This document shows positions 22,979 through 35,524 of a DNA stretch of 64,000 nt, in pieces (position 1 is the first letter of the stretch; every line of letters begins with the position of its first letter). The position numbers and the translations under genes were made by a program. This DNA is from Sipunculus nudus (taxonomy: Eukaryota > Annelida > Sipuncula > Golfingiida > Sipunculidae): positions 41,440,401-41,504,400 of the forward strand of contig CM049317.1 of assembly GCA_026874595.1 (NCBI GenBank), written 5' to 3'. The notes beneath the pieces are model-generated. The model searched no databases, was not told the DNA's origin, and worked only from the letters and a program-made list of their open reading frames with translations.

Positions 22979-23599
22979 TGCAGTCTGCGACTAAGGGTGG
23001 TTGGTTTGGTTTGAGGATTTGGTTTGAGGATTATGCCAGATGGTACAACCCTGTGGAGATCTGTGGTAGATGAGGCACCCGTGGACATAATCTTCTGTGT
23101 GCATCTGTGGTTGGAGACCCCTGGAACTTGTGAAGGACTTACCTATAGTGAACTGTGAGAGCTGCGAACTCATTAGTGATTATTATTATTGCCCATTAGT
23201 AATTATTATAATTGCTCATCATGTTGCCCATTGCATTGATGAGAGACATTTTAAACATGTTTTGCCATGATATGTGGATCATGTTCTGCCTTCCGGAGAT
23301 GATAAGGTAAGAGGTAAGAATTTGACAATATTTCCCACAGTTTGCGTCAGGGTGGCAGTGTATGCCTAATATTTTGCACTTAAATGTTCATTTATATGTG
23401 GTAACTGATATTATACTCTGTGAGATATTTGTCATTAATGCATGCATGTACTAAGGGTACAGGTCGTATGCCCTCGAGAGGTATAATGCTAGCACTACTT
23501 CTGTGTTATATTGGTTGTGCATCATTGATTATTGCACCAGGTTATAAGCATAGACACATAGATATTTACTTTGCTCACTGTATGCATACATCAGCAATC

Positions 23600-24892
23600 A
23601 TGCCTGAACATGAAACTCCTCGGGTAGTGTATACTCAGCGTAAATTATCAAAGTTTGGTGGTGACTCTAGTAACTATGAGGACTGGCAAGTTGAGGCCCG
23701 AACAGCTATAGAGGCGCAAGGCATCCAGGGAAAGTATGCTGCGGAATTTTTGCTGTCCCATTTAGAAGGTGCTGCCAGGGACGAGATAAAGTATACCCCC
23801 GAAGCCGAAAGGGATACTGCTGATAAAGTATTTGCTCTACTCAATGAAGCCTTCGGTGAACGTTTGTCTAGTGATCAGCTACTTGATAGTTTCTATTCAA
23901 GACAACAGCAGGAAGGAGAATCCCTGAGGCAGTTTTCTCATGGATTAATGAGTCTCTTGGAGCGCGCCTGTAAGAAGGATGGTAAATGTGTGGCTAATAA
24001 AGACCAGGTGTTAAAGCGTTGTTTCGCTCACAAGGTGCGTGACGTAACGTTACGGCGAGACTTGCTGAAGTTGGTCGATGAAAATAAAGATTTAACTTTT
24101 CGTCAACTACGATCGAAAGCGATTGATTGGTCGGAATATAGCACAGAAACGTCACCAGGTCATGTAACCCAAACTGATAAGATAGAGGTCAATTCAGAGC
24201 CAGTTGGCGCAGCCGCGAGTATCAGTGCTAGTACCACTGACGGTGCAATGGCGAAAGTATTGGAAGCATTGGAAGCACAGTCCAAAGTGCAGACACAGCT
24301 GTTAGAACAACAGCAGCAGTTGTTTAAATTAGTCTTGGACGCTCAGAGAAATCCCAATACGGGAACCCGTTTCTCTACTCAAGAACAGTCTCGCAATCCT
24401 AGGAGACAACCTAGAGTCAACTTAGCCGACGTTGAGTGCCATTATTGTCATCAAAAAGGACATTATGTTAGAAATTGTCCAGTTCGACCAGCAAGGCGAA
24501 GTATTACTGAGAGGGACCAGCCCAGAGGTGAAGCTGCAAATCAAGCCAATAGTGATCACATAAATGCTAATTCTGAGAATCAACATGTGGAGAGCTTTCT
24601 TCAGAAAACTATAGGGTCTCGTCCTGTTGTCCTCGCTAATATCGCAGGTTTTTTAGTAAAGTGTCTCATCGATACAGGATCCCAGGTTACTATGGTCAGT
24701 GAGGAGGTGTTTCAGGAAGGCATTCATGCCAAAAGTGGGAACCCTATTGAGGTTGGACAGTGGCTTACTCTTACAGCGGCGAATGGTTTAAGTGTGCCCT
24801 ACACTGGAATGATCACGGCACCAGTTGAAGTTCGTGGTGAACAGGTGCCAGAAGCTGGAATTCTTATCGTTAAAAGTACTGACTCAACCTGA
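23600..24892 (+). pseudogene. gag: Gypsy-2 gag and protease region
   Basis: The frame is open from 23420, but the ATG at 23600 is the likelier Gag start, since homology with the second copy (36847) is continuous there. Gag has an alpha-helical capsid-like region (..SKFGGDSSNYEDW.., ..ESLRQFSHGL..), then a canonical CX2CX4HX4C knuckle at nt 24437-24478. The aspartic protease motif LIDTGSQ follows (DTG coding from nt 24671). A TGA at 24890-24892 interrupts the frame, which then continues in phase into Pol. In principle this stop could be a readthrough site, but two further stops and a frameshift downstream argue for decay. Gag would coat the element RNA in cytoplasmic particles. Confidence 0.85.
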
Positions 24893-24907
24893 GAAAAGCT
24901 CAAGCAA

Positions 24908-26317
24908 GTGCCAGGCGTCTTAGGCACAAATGTTCTGTCAGCATCGCCAAGCTTTAGCAACTTCGTGACCGCAGAGGTGTCAGCTGTTACAACTCCAAAG
25001 AGTGGTTTTATGCGAGTGGCAAGCTGTAGTGAGATAACGGTACCATCTCGTAGTGAATGCTCAATTCCAGTGAGAGGTCCATCCACTTGGTGTGGAGACG
25101 CTATTGTGGAACCAGTGCGTAGTTCACCAGCACTTGTGAAGCCAGCCTTGATAGACTTTACAGAGGGCAGCACTACAAGAGTACAAGCTGTAAACCTTAG
25201 TGATCATGATATAAGGTTAAAACCTAATATGCGATTAGGCATCGTCTCCCCAGCAGTAGATGTGTTAACAGGAGCGAGAGACAATCTCAGTGTCGACCAA
25301 GTAGACGGAGAGATAAGACTGTCGTTCTCAAACAAAAACCAGCTAGACCGCAACATGCCCGATGTTGATTTAAGTCACCTGACACCTGATCAGAGACAAA
25401 AAGCAGAGAAGCTCCTACGGAAACATGCCAGTGTTTTCTGGAAGGAAGGAGAAGAATTAAGCTGTACGAACACCATTGAGCACCATATCAAACTGGAGGA
25501 TGACAACCCTGTTCAGCAACCATACCGAAGGATACCACCTATGTTATGGAAGGAGGTTAAAGATCACTTGAAGGAACTAGAAAGGAGAGGGATCATCCGA
25601 GAGAGTAGTTCAGATTTTGCATCCCCCATTGTTCTTGTGCGCAAGAAAAACGGCGAGCTCCGGATATGTGTTGACTACAGAAAACTAAATAGCAAAGTCA
25701 GGAGGGATGTATTTCCTATCCCACGAGTCGAAGAGTGTTTGGAAGCTCTGACTGGAGCTACATTGTTTTCCACTCTGGATTTGGCGTCCGCGTATAGTCA
25801 GATAAGAGTTACAGAGGATGATGTGAGGAAAACCGCATTTACTACGCCAATGGGATTGTGGGAGCATGTCCGCATGCCTTTCGGTTTGTCAAATAGTCTG
25901 GCCACATGGCAACGGCTGATGAGTAAGGTATTCAGGGAGGATATCCTAGAGATTCTACTTGTGTTCTTGGACGATATCATAGTTTTCAGCACTAGTTTCG
26001 ACCAACATTTGGAACGACTCGATGTTATTTTAGGTCGCTTAGCAGCACATGGTCTTAAGCTCAAGGGTAGTAAGTGTAACCTTTTCAAGCAGAAGGTAAA
26101 CTTCTTAGGACATGTGGTGAGCAAGGAAGGGGTCAAGCCTGACCCAGAGAAGGTGCAAGTGGTGGCAGAGTGGCCAACTCCAGTGACACTTAAGGCTCTC
26201 AGATCCTTTATAGGTTTTGCTGCATATTACTCAAGGTTCATACCTGGATTTTCCAAAATAGCCAAGCCGTTGCATGGTCTGGTAGCCCAGGTCATAAATA
26301 AGAGGAAGCAGACCTGA
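24908..26317 (+). pseudogene. pol: Gypsy-2 reverse transcriptase region
   Basis: In phase with gag, resuming after the TGA. It contains the end of the protease and then reverse transcriptase: EHHIKLEDDNPVQQPYRR, LRICVDYRKLN, STLDLASAYSQI, MPFGLSNS, and the catalytic VFLDD at nt 25961-25975. The thumb GFAAYYSRFIPGFSK is also visible. A TGA at 26315-26317 ends this segment shortly after the thumb; the following bases remain in the same frame and encode the start of RNase H. The catalytic aspartates are intact, so inactivation is by nonsense changes. Confidence 0.88.
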
Positions 26318-27448
26318 GCGGTAAAGAACAGCCCAATATCAGATGTTTGGGAGGAAGTCCATCAAGAAGTGTTCGACACAATCAAGAAAATTTTGACAAG
26401 TGATCTTGTCCTTGGATATCCGAATTTCTCTGAAGAATTCATAATTGAAACTGATGCTTCAAACGATGGGTTAGGAACCGTGCTCAGCCAGGTTTAAGGC
26501 GGTGTGAAGAAGGTCATAGCTTTTGCCAGTAGAGGCCTCCGGGGAACCGAGAAAAATCCATCAAACTATAGCTCAAAGAAACTTGAGCTGCTGGCATTAA
26601 AATGGGCGGTGTGCGATCGTTTTAGAGAATATCTCCAAGGAAACACATTCACGGTATTAACCGATAACAACCCACTGACCTATTTGATGACCAAGTCAAA
26701 GCTTCCTGCTTTAGAGCAGAGATGGGCATCAAATTTGGCTAGTTTCAACTTCAGAATAAAGTATCGACCTGGAACACACAATGCCAATGCAGATGGATTG
26801 TCCAGGCAGGAATCAAGGCCGTGGGAAGTGCCACAGACTATTCCCTTTGAGGAAGAAGAGGCAACTCCAGCTCTTATTCGTGTACTTGGGGTAGCGGATA
26901 TACCACTTGAAGTCCAGAGAGCTGCATGGGAGGATAAGTTCAGCCAGCCACAAGCTGAGGTCCAGACTATTGAAGTTGAAGCCACATCGCTTCCATCGCT
27001 CTCAATGGATGCGTTAGTTTATCTGCAGCTGAAGGATCCTGTAATCAAACGTTTCCTATCGTTCTGGGAACAAGGCAAGAAACCCGGCGGTGCAACTTTG
27101 AGAAGTGAGCCCAAGCTTGTACAGACATATCTGCGTCAGTGGAACCGCATAAGCCGTCGCGATCGAGTTTTAGTCCGGAAGGTTACTGACCCTGTCCTAG
27201 GTGATATATTTCAAATCTGTTTACCAAAAGTCCTACAGGAAGACGTTTTGAAAGCCTTGCACAATGACCATGGCCATCAAGGCAGAGAGAGGACAGAAGC
27301 ACTTGTAAGATCGCGTTATTATTGGCCACAGTTGTCACGTGATGTCCAGGACTGGGTGCAGCATTGTAATAGATGCATTTTGGCTCATCACCAGAGAGTA
27401 CGCACACCTATGGGACACCTATCGGCCAGTAGACCCTTAGAAATGTAG
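26318..27448 (+). pseudogene. pol: Gypsy-2 RNase H and integrase zinc-finger region
   Basis: After the TGA the same frame encodes IIETDASNDGLG (RNase H catalytic Asp). A TAA at 26495-26497 interrupts it. It resumes with AFASRGL, SSKKLELLALKWAV (Glu), TVLTDNNPL (Asp) and YRPGTHNANADGLSR. The integrase finger LHNDHGHQG ... YYWPQLSRD ... HCNRCILAHH follows. At about 27440 the frame is lost, consistent with a one-base deletion between the zinc finger and the catalytic core; the next segment lies in another frame. Confidence 0.87.
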
Positions 27449-27462
27449 CGGTAGATTTTACT

Positions 27463-28632
27463 GTGTTGGAAAAGAGTACTGACGGCAGAGAAAACGTATT
27501 AGTTTTCACTGACATTTTCACGAAGTGGGTGGTCGCAATCCCCACCAAGGATCAAACTGCGGAAACTGTAGCCAAGATTTTGGTGAAAGAATGGATCCAG
27601 AAATTCGGTCCGATGTTACGTCTACACTCAGACCAAGGACGTAATTTCGAATCGCGATTAGTGAGGGAGCTGTGTAACATATATGGAGTACAGAGATCTC
27701 ATAGTTGTCCATACCATCCTCAGGGGAACGCACAGGTGGAGCGTTATAATAGGACATTACATAACTTATTACGGACCCTTCCACCGGACCAAAAGAAGAG
27801 ATGGCCTGATCATCTGCAATCCCTCACCTGGGTATACAACACAACAAAGCATGCGTCAACAGGCTATTCTCCATTTTATCTTTTATATGGGCGAGAACCC
27901 CATCTACCAGTTGACATGTTAACCGGCAGAATGTCAAAGGAAGAACTGCAGTCACCAACTGTTGAAAATTGGGTGCAGGTGCACCAGGACAGACTGATGA
28001 GGACGTATAGACATGTCCAACAGAAATTAGCTACAGCAGCAACCTTGAGAAAGGGTATCTTTGACAGAAAGGCCAAGGAAGCCCCTTTGGCAGTTGGCGC
28101 ACAGGTCCATTTACATCAACATCCTCTAGGACGGAACAAGATCCAAGACAGTTATGGAGAAAAACTCTACAAAGTAATCGAGAGAGGTGGCACTAAAGAC
28201 ATTTACAAAGTGGAACGGGCTGATGGCTTTGGGGAAAGCAGATGGGTAAACAGAACGCAGATAAGGGAACGTCCCAAGCCAGTTCCAAAGCCAAGGAAAT
28301 TACCCTACTTTAGCCCAGTAGTGTCCGCACCAGAGGAAAGCGACTCCAATAGAGAGGAGGAAATACAGATTTTGCAATACCCCCTAACGGAGCGGACTAT
28401 TCCGCAAATGATGGAACCGGATATTGTTCCAGAGGCAAACATCACTGATCAAGCAACGACACCAGGACAGCCAGCTCTGAGACAGTCGGTCAGAGCAACC
28501 TCGGGCCAATATCACAACCCACATCATGAGCCAAGATCGGCTTGGAACTCGTTAGAGAGAAGGCCAGGAACTGAAGGTGTTGCTGTCAGTTATGTTTTGG
28601 TCAATCGTGGTAGCAAAGAGACCATGGTTTAG
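27463..28632 (+). pseudogene. pol: Gypsy-2 integrase core and C-terminus
   Basis: Begins in a frame shifted from the previous segment. The catalytic triad is visible: D in VFTDIFTKW, D in LHSDQGRNFES, E in NAQVERYNRTLHNLL. The usual WVYNTTKHASTGYSPFYLLYG block follows. The C-terminal part (about LAVGAQVHLHQHPLG through ESRWVNRTQI) is GPY/F-like, then a Pro/Glu-rich tail ends at 28632. The enzyme would insert the DNA copy into the genome. No chromodomain is recognisable. Confidence 0.87.
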
Positions 28633-28798
28633 AACTTGTTCTGTGAGTTTATGTGACTTCGACTTATTTTGCGGATATATATTGAATATGTTGTTTTAGC
28701 TTCTTAGTTTCTAATATTCACATATTGTATATTATTTGAGGGTACTCTTTGAGTTGTATAGCCTTTATGAGCCTCGTGTTAGAGGGTATGGCTCATAA

Positions 28799-28813
28799 AG
28801 AAGCAGGGGTGGA
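28799..28813 (+). promoter_or_regulatory. Gypsy-2 polypurine tract
   Basis: agaagcaggggtgga directly before the TGTGAC of the 3' LTR; the same tract precedes the LTR at 37324. Confidence 0.75.
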
Positions 28814-30344
28814 TGTGACAGGACAACGGGTTTGGTCTGTTGTCATGTCATTAATTTGTTTGCATTAGCCGTAGTTGTAGTCACTGGCGGCAAACGATGT
28901 CAGACTTAGCACCATGAGGTAGCGACGCAAGTGGCAAATAATGGTACTAGAGCCCTTGGTCCAATCACGTGACCCGCACAAGTTTCGAATATGGCGGAGT
29001 GGACAGGTTAGCTCTTTTAGCCGAGGTTTATGAGGTCCGATTAACGCTTGTTAAGGATTTGTCAGCTCCAGCCAAGCTAAGTATCCGTTGGATAGATGTA
29101 CTATGATATGAGATGACCAAGGTTTGTGCTCTGATTCTTTTGTTTTCATGTGTAAATACCGTCGTAAACAGGTTGATCTTTCAAGATTTAATCCGAAATG
29201 CTGATGTCAGAATTGCTGTGGAATTTTCCAGTAAATGCGCAATATAATTGAATATACTGTATCGCAGCAAATAGTTTTAACATTTGTCCTTCTGTTCGTC
29301 AGCGAAAGAAAACTTTATTTCTGTCATTATGTTGACATATAGCGTTTCATACATTTGATACACTGTGGACTGCTCCTACTTTGTGTTACGCCATAACCTT
29401 AAAATTGAGCTGTACTTATGCTTGAAGTGAAGCGCTACATTCATTAGCTGACGAGGTATTTAGCTACTGCTTACTCCAGTTTATGTATAAACTAACATGA
29501 TAAATGCCATTTGTCATTCGTTGATGTTTCTGTAAGACGTTTGTATTTCTGTATTAATGTCTTGAGGCCCATTTATGACTTAGTAGACTTTATGGCTCAT
29601 TAGTTTTATATTGTTAGAATATAATTTCTTATTTGTGTTGCCACAGTAGACTCAAGTGTCCATATCAGTCTGGATGAGATGATCAGCATTGGTGGTGAAC
29701 ACAGTGGTTGAGCCAAGAGAGGGCACATGTAGGTAGCATTACTAGTAACTGAGATCTTATATGTAACAGGTTCAAGATTACTTAACAGGGTGAATACTAA
29801 GTTTAATTTTGTAAGATTTTCTAATTGTTTTTATATTACATAGGTCCAGATGCAGCTATAGATGCTAGTATGCTGTGGAGTTCATTCCATTTAGATGCAA
29901 CATTTAAATTGTTGTAGGAGTAATTTGATGTATAAACCGGAATATTTTGTGTGCGGTTAGAACATTAATATGGTTTTTTGAACAGATGTTTATTCAATGT
30001 TTATAACATTTGTTTATGTGAGAGAAGTGACAATATATGTGCATCGTTTGTCACAATGATCATCTTTATGAGATATCTGATATCTGTAATGTCTGAGTAT
30101 AAGTGTACAAGTCTTAATCAGAGCAAGGTTTTCTCCATATCTCTTGATAATTGTCATTGCATAATTATATATATGTGTTAAGTTTGCCGAGCTGGTAACT
30201 TATGTTTTGTATTTTTTTTTATGTATTTATACAGGTACCAGCCACCCTTTCTTACACCCTTTTTTGTTGTTATGTAAAAGGGAAATTAAACGTTTTCCCA
30301 GGCAGAATCCGTCTTTGTGTGTTTGTTGACCCAGCCCGGTCACA
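28814..30344 (+). repeat. Gypsy-2 3' LTR
   Basis: Same boundaries as the 5' LTR, TGTGAC to GTCACA, 1,531 bp. Differences include a 3-bp indel near 30074 (agatatctgat against agattgat). Confidence 0.92.
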
Positions 30345-31169
30345 TGGGTAACAGAGATGTAATTTCAGGTGCACAAGGAGACTTTTCAGGGGCCTCCCAG
30401 CATATCAAGAAAGGAGATTCTAGGTCAAGTCATTATAATTTGTGCTCTGTTAACAGATGACCAAATCTTTATTCTGGGGAGTACTTCGGAGCCCCAGAGC
30501 ATGAAGGATATGGGTAACAGGGACCTTATTTCGGGTTTCCATGTAGACCTTTTATGGGCTTCCCTGGAGGTGAGGACAGAATATTCTAGGTCCAGTCATT
30601 ATGATTTGTGCCCTGTTAATATATGACCAAATCTTTATTCTGGGGGGTACTTCAGAGCCCCATAGCTCACAGAATATGGTTAACAGGGACCTTATTTCGG
30701 GTTTCCATGTAGACCTTTTATGGGCTTCCCTGGAGGTGAGGACAGAAGATTCTAGGTCCAGTCATTATGATTTGTGCCCTGTTTACAGATGACCAAATGT
30801 TTAAAGATCACAAAAGTAGAGAAAAAAAATCGTAAAAAATAAAAAAAATATAGGTGGCGCCACCAATCTCCAGAAATTGATGAAACACTCCATGATCAAT
30901 ATCCATGCAAAGAATCATGGTGATTAATGCATTAGTTGTTCAGATACTTGAGCTTTATTAAATTTTGCATTATTCTGGGGGGTACTTCAGAACCCCATAG
31001 CTCGAAGAATATAGGTCACAGTGACCTTATTTCAGGTTTACAATGAGAATTTCCATAGACCTCCCAGGATTTCAAGTAAGAAGATTCCCTGTCTAGCGGT
31101 TACGATTTGTGCCCTGTTAACAGACAGACGCCTGGATGGCTGGACGGACGACGGACAAAAGGTGATCCC

Positions 31170-31206
31170 TACAGCTCAGATGACTTTCAGTCAGCTGAGC
31201 TAAAAA
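31170..31206 (+). repeat. A-family 3' hairpin, internal copy 1
   Basis: agctcagatgact, loop ttc, agtcagctgagct, then aaaaa. The sequence continues straight into a core unit instead of flanking DNA. Confidence 0.75.
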
Positions 31207-33642
31207 TTGAAAAAATACAGGTGGCGCCACCAGAATGCAGAAACTGATAAAACATTTCATGATCAATTTCCATGCAAAGAATCATGGTGACCAATATAAT
31301 AATTGTTCAAATACTTGAGCTTTTGTATCAAATTTTCCATTATTCTGGGGGGTACTTCTGAGCCCCATAGCTCAGAGGTTATGGGTAACAGAGACCTAAT
31401 TTCAAGTTTTTAAGGAAACTTTTCATGGGCCTCTCAGCATGTCAAGAGAGAAGATTCTAGGTCCAGTTGTTACGATTTGTGCCATGTTAACAGATGACCG
31501 CATCTTATGAGGTCTCAAAAATAGAGAAAAAAATTCGTAAAAATAAAAAAAAATACAGGTGGCGCCACCATACTGCAGAAACTGATGACACATTCCATGA
31601 TCAATATCCATGCAAAGAATCATGGTGATCACTGCAATAGTTGTTTAGATACTTGAGCTTTTGTATCAAATTTTTCATTATTCTGAGGGATACTTCAGAT
31701 GACTTACAGTCAGCTGAGCTAAAAACACTTAATGGTCAATATCCATGCAAAGAATCATGATGATCTCCGTATTAGTTGTTCAGATACTTCAGCTTTTGAA
31801 TCAAATTGTCCATTATTCTGAGGGATACTTCAGAGTCCTATAGCTTGAAGGATATGGGTAACAGAGACTTAATTTCAAGTTTCCACAGGCACTCTTCATG
31901 GGCCTCCTTGCATGACAAGAATGAAGTTTCTAGGTCCAGTTGTTGCAATTTGTACCCTCTTGATAGATAACATAGGTGGCGCCACCAGTCTGCAGGAACT
32001 GATGGAACATCTCATAATCAATATGTATGCCAAAAATCATGACCATCACTGATGTAGTTATTGAGACATTGAAGTTTTTGTATGAAATTTTGGAATACTC
32101 TGGGGGGGTACTTTGGGGCCCCATAGCTCGAAGGATATGGGTAACAGAGACCTAATTTCTGGTTTCCATGGAGACTTCATAGGTCTTCTAGTGTGTTGAG
32201 AATGAAGGCTCTAGGTCCAGTCGTTACTATTTGTGCCATGCTAACAGATGACAGCATCCTTAAAGGTCTCAAAAATAGAGGAAAAAATCGTAAAAAATCG
32301 AACGATACAGGTGGCGCCACCAGTCTGCAGGAACATATGACACATCTCATGATCAATAGTTATGCCACAAATCATGACCATCATTCAAGTAGTTAATGAG
32401 ATACTGAAGTTTTTGTATGAAATTTTTTACTTTTATTGGGGGTACTTTAGGGCTCCATAGCTCGAAGAATATGGGTAACAGAGACCTAATTTTGGTTTCC
32501 ATGGAGACTTTTCATAGGTCTCTCAGTGTGTCGAGAATGAAGATTCTAGGTCCAGTCGTTATGATTTGTGCCACGTTAACAGATGACCGCATCCTTAAAG
32601 GTCTCAAAAATAGAGGAAAAAATCGTAAAAAATCAAACAATACAGGTGGCGCCACAAGTCTGCAGGAACTGATGGAACATTTCATAATCAATATGTATGT
32701 CAAAAATCATGACCATCAGTGATGTAGTTATTGAGATATTGAAGTTTTTGTATGAAATTTTTGACTACTCTGGGGGGGGGGTACTTTGGGGCCCCATAGC
32801 TCGAAGGATATGGTTAACAGAGACCTAATTTCTGGTTTCCAAGGATATTTTACAGGGACCTCTCAGTGTGTCAAGAATGAAGATTCTAGGTCCAGTCGTT
32901 ACGATTTGTGCCATGCTAACAGATGACAGCATCCTTAAAGGTCTCAAAAATAGAGGAAAAAATCGTAAAAAATCGAACAATAAAGGTGGCACCACCAGTC
33001 TGCAGGAAGTGATGACACATCTCATGATAAATAGTTATGCCACAAATCATGACCATCAGTCAAGTAGTTAATGAGATATTGAAGTTTTTGTATGAAATTT
33101 TTTACTTTTCTTGGGGGTACTTTGGGGCTCCATAGCTCAAAGAATATGGGTAACAGAGACCTAATTTCTGGTTTCCATGGAGACTTTTCATAGGTCTCTC
33201 AGTGTGTCAAGAATGAAGATTCTAGGTCCAGTCTTTACGATTTGTGCCTTGTTAACAGATGTTCTCATTTTTAAAGGTCTCAAAAATAGAGAAAAAAATT
33301 CGTAAAAAAATGAACAATACAGGTGGCGCCACCAGTCTTCAGGAACTGATGGAACCTCTCATGATCAATATGTATGCCAAAAATCATGACCATCAGTCAA
33401 GTAGTTAATGAGATATTGAAGTTTTTGTATGAAATTTTGGACTTTTCTGGGGGGTACTTTGGGGCCCCATAGCTCGAAGGATATGGGTAACAGAGACCTA
33501 ATTTCTGGTTTCCAAGGAGATTTTTCATGGACCTCCCAGGATGTCAAATAAGAAGATTCCAGTTCTAGCGGTTACGATTTGTGCCCTGTTAACGGACAGA
33601 TGCCCGGACAGCCGGACGGACGACGGACAAAAGGTGATCCCT

Positions 33643-33680
33643 ATAGCTCAGATGACTTTCAGTCAGCTGAGCTAAAAAAC
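33643..33680 (+). repeat. A-family 3' hairpin, internal copy 2
   Basis: tagctcagatgact, loop ttc, agtcagctgagcta, A run; preceded by a GGAC-type tract from 33594. Confidence 0.75.
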
Positions 33681-34022
33681 GTAAAAAATAAAAAAAATAT
33701 ATGTGGCGCCACCAATCTCCAGAAATTGATGAAACACTCCATGATCAATATCCATGCAAAGAATCATGGTGATTAATGCATTAGTTGTTCAGATACTTGA
33801 GCTTTTGTATTAAATTTTGCATTATTCTGGGGGGTACTTCAGAACCCCATAGCTCAGAGAATATAGGTCACAGTGACCTAATTTCAGGTTTACAAGGAGA
33901 ATTTCCATAGACCTCCCAGGATTTCAAGTAAGAAGATTCCAGGTCTAGCGGTTACGATTTGTGCCCTGTTAACAGACAGACGCCTGGATGGCTGGACGGA
34001 CGACGGACAAAAGGTGATCCCT

Positions 34023-34059
34023 ATAGCTCAGATGACTTACAGTCAGCTGAGCTAAAAAT
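34023..34059 (+). repeat. A-family 3' hairpin, internal copy 3
   Basis: tagctcagatgact, loop tac, agtcagctgagcta, A run. It lies 380 bp after internal copy 2, with one core unit between them. Confidence 0.75.
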
Positions 34060-34679
34060 TGAAAAAATACAGGTGGCGCCACCAGAATGCAGAAACTGAT
34101 GAAACATTTCATGATCAATATCCATGCAAAGAATCATGGTGATCAATATAATAATTGTTCAGATACTTGAGCTTTTGTATCAAATTTTCCATTATTCAGG
34201 GGGGTACTTCGGAGCCCCATAGCTCAGAGGTTATGGGTAACAGAGACCTAATTTCAAGTGTTTAAGGAGACTTTTCATGGGCCTCCTAGAATTTCAAGAC
34301 AGAAGATTCTAGGTCCACTCATTACAATTTTTGCCCTGTTAACAGATGACCACATCTCAAGAGGTCTCAAAAATAAAGAAAAAAATTCGTAAAAATCGAA
34401 AAAATATAGGTGGCGCCACCAGACTGCAGAAACTGATGAAACATTCCATGATCAATATCCATGCACAGAATCATGGTGATGAATGCAATAGTTGTTCAGA
34501 TACTTGAGCTTTTGTATCAAATTTTCCATTTTTCTGGGGGGTACTTCGGAGCCCCATAGCTCAGAGGTTATGGGTAACAGACACCTAATTTCAGGTTTCC
34601 AAGGAGATTTTTCATGGTACTCCCTGGATGTCAAGTTAGAAGATTCCAGGTCCTGTGGTTACGATTTGTCCCTGGTTAA

Positions 34680-34781
34680 CGGACAGACAGACGGACAGAC
34701 GGACAGACAGACAGACAGACAGACGGACAAAGAGTGATCGCTATAGCTCAGATGACTTTCAGTCAGCTCAGCTAAAAATTG
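34680..34781 (+). repeat. A-family terminal microsatellite and 3' hairpin
   Basis: An (ACAG/ACGG)n tract at 34680-34729 is followed by the hairpin at 34743-34773 (here cagctcagcta, one change) and aaaaa. LINE sequence starts right after, so this is the real 3' end of A1. Confidence 0.8.
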
Positions 34782-34783
34782 GA

Positions 34784-35524
34784 CAAATGGTGTGATGAGT
34801 TTTCAGATATGGATTGTAGAAACAAATAGGAAATGATTAAGTATTCCTTTGAGGAAACAATTATATTTGCAAAGAAATCTAAAAAAGAAACAGATCAACA
34901 TTATTACACATTAATAGAGAGACTGAAAACATTAGAAAGTAAAGGAATTAATAATGAAGAATATTTTGATATTAAAGAGAAGATAAATAATATTGAAATG
35001 AAACGAGTAGAAGGGACCATTATTTGAGCTAAAGTTAGGTGGAGAGAATATGGAGAGAGAAGTACAAGATACTTCTACCAATTGGAAAAAAGAAATGGCA
35101 AAAGGAAACATATTTGGAAATTAAAATTAGAATCAGGCTCTATTTTTACAATTGAAAAAGGTATCCTGGATCATTCTAAAACATATAATGCTAATCTCTA
35201 TAAAAGTAAGAATGCAGAATTAAATTCTTTGGAGGCTCGATATTTTTTAGACAATTCGACCATAACAAAACTGACAATAGAAAGAGCTATGTGAGGGACC
35301 GATAACATTAGGAGAATGTGAAAGTATAATTAAAAATTTAAACAATATTAAGTCTCCGGAAAATGATGGGTTAATAATAGAATTCTATAAATATTTTTGG
35401 AACAAAATAGGTCCTTCAGTTATTAACTTGTTTAATAAATCACTTCAGTTGGGAGGAATGTCTCCCTCTCAAAAGCAGTCTGTGATAACACTTATTGATA
35501 AAAAAGGTAAAGATAGATTATTAA
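34784..35524 (+). pseudogene. LINE (Tx1/L1-like) ORF2 fragment, first part
   Basis: Translation gives the connector between endonuclease and reverse transcriptase (WREYGERSTRYFYQLEKRNG), then the RT start (GPITLGECESIIKNLNNIKS, DGLIIEFYKYFW), seen once stops and frameshifts are allowed for. Stops occur near 34829, 35027 and 35292. The stretch ends at DKKGKDRLL, where C/B-family sequence begins. The endonuclease and 5' end are missing. The enzyme would nick DNA and reverse-transcribe its own RNA; this copy is dead. Confidence 0.8.

Larger units (their letters stand above)
21423..30344 (+). mobile_element. Gypsy-2: full-length but decayed Ty3/gypsy retrotransposon with 1.53-kb LTRs
   Basis: Bounded by two long LTRs (1,530 and 1,531 bp) starting TGTGAC and ending GTCACA. 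A tRNA-Leu-type primer site follows the 5' LTR and a purine-rich tract precedes the 3' LTR. It sits inside an A-family core unit: left flank ...gatatggg, right flank tgggtaac..., while uninterrupted units read ggatatgggtaacagag. This gives a 4-bp target duplication, TGGG. Gag-Pol has three in-frame stops and one frameshift, so this copy cannot make its full protein. The LTRs differ by roughly 2-3% by eye. Confidence 0.92.
30345..34781 (+). mobile_element. A1 element, tandem-core array and several 3' ends
   Basis: Head-to-tail units, mostly about 335-345 bp, each with gattctaggtccag, gtgccatgttaacagatgac, a tract rich in A, the palindrome GGTGGCGCCACC, and 'cccatagctcgaaggatatg'. Exact palindromes start at 30853, 31220, 31559, 31975, 32310, 33322, 34072 and 34409; near copies are at 32645, 32985 and 33702. 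Five family 3' ends (TCAGCTGAGC with A run) occur inside or at the end of the array, near 31202, 31722, 33673, 34053 and 34773, four of them preceded by a GGAC/GACA tract. No coding sequence; the short open frames are by-products of the repeat. Confidence 0.8.

Noticed and set aside
24890-24892. Gag-Pol readthrough stop in Gypsy-2
   Set aside because: A single TGA between protease and RT could be programmed, but two more stops and a frameshift follow, so simple decay explains it better.
30369-33776. Many 60-100 codon open frames in the A array
   Set aside because: They are the same repeat unit read in one frame on both strands, with no protein similarity.
30345-34781. CRISPR-like regular palindromic repeats
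   Set aside because: The period is 280-340 bp, the intervening sequence is itself repeated rather than unique, there are no cas genes, and the context is eukaryotic.
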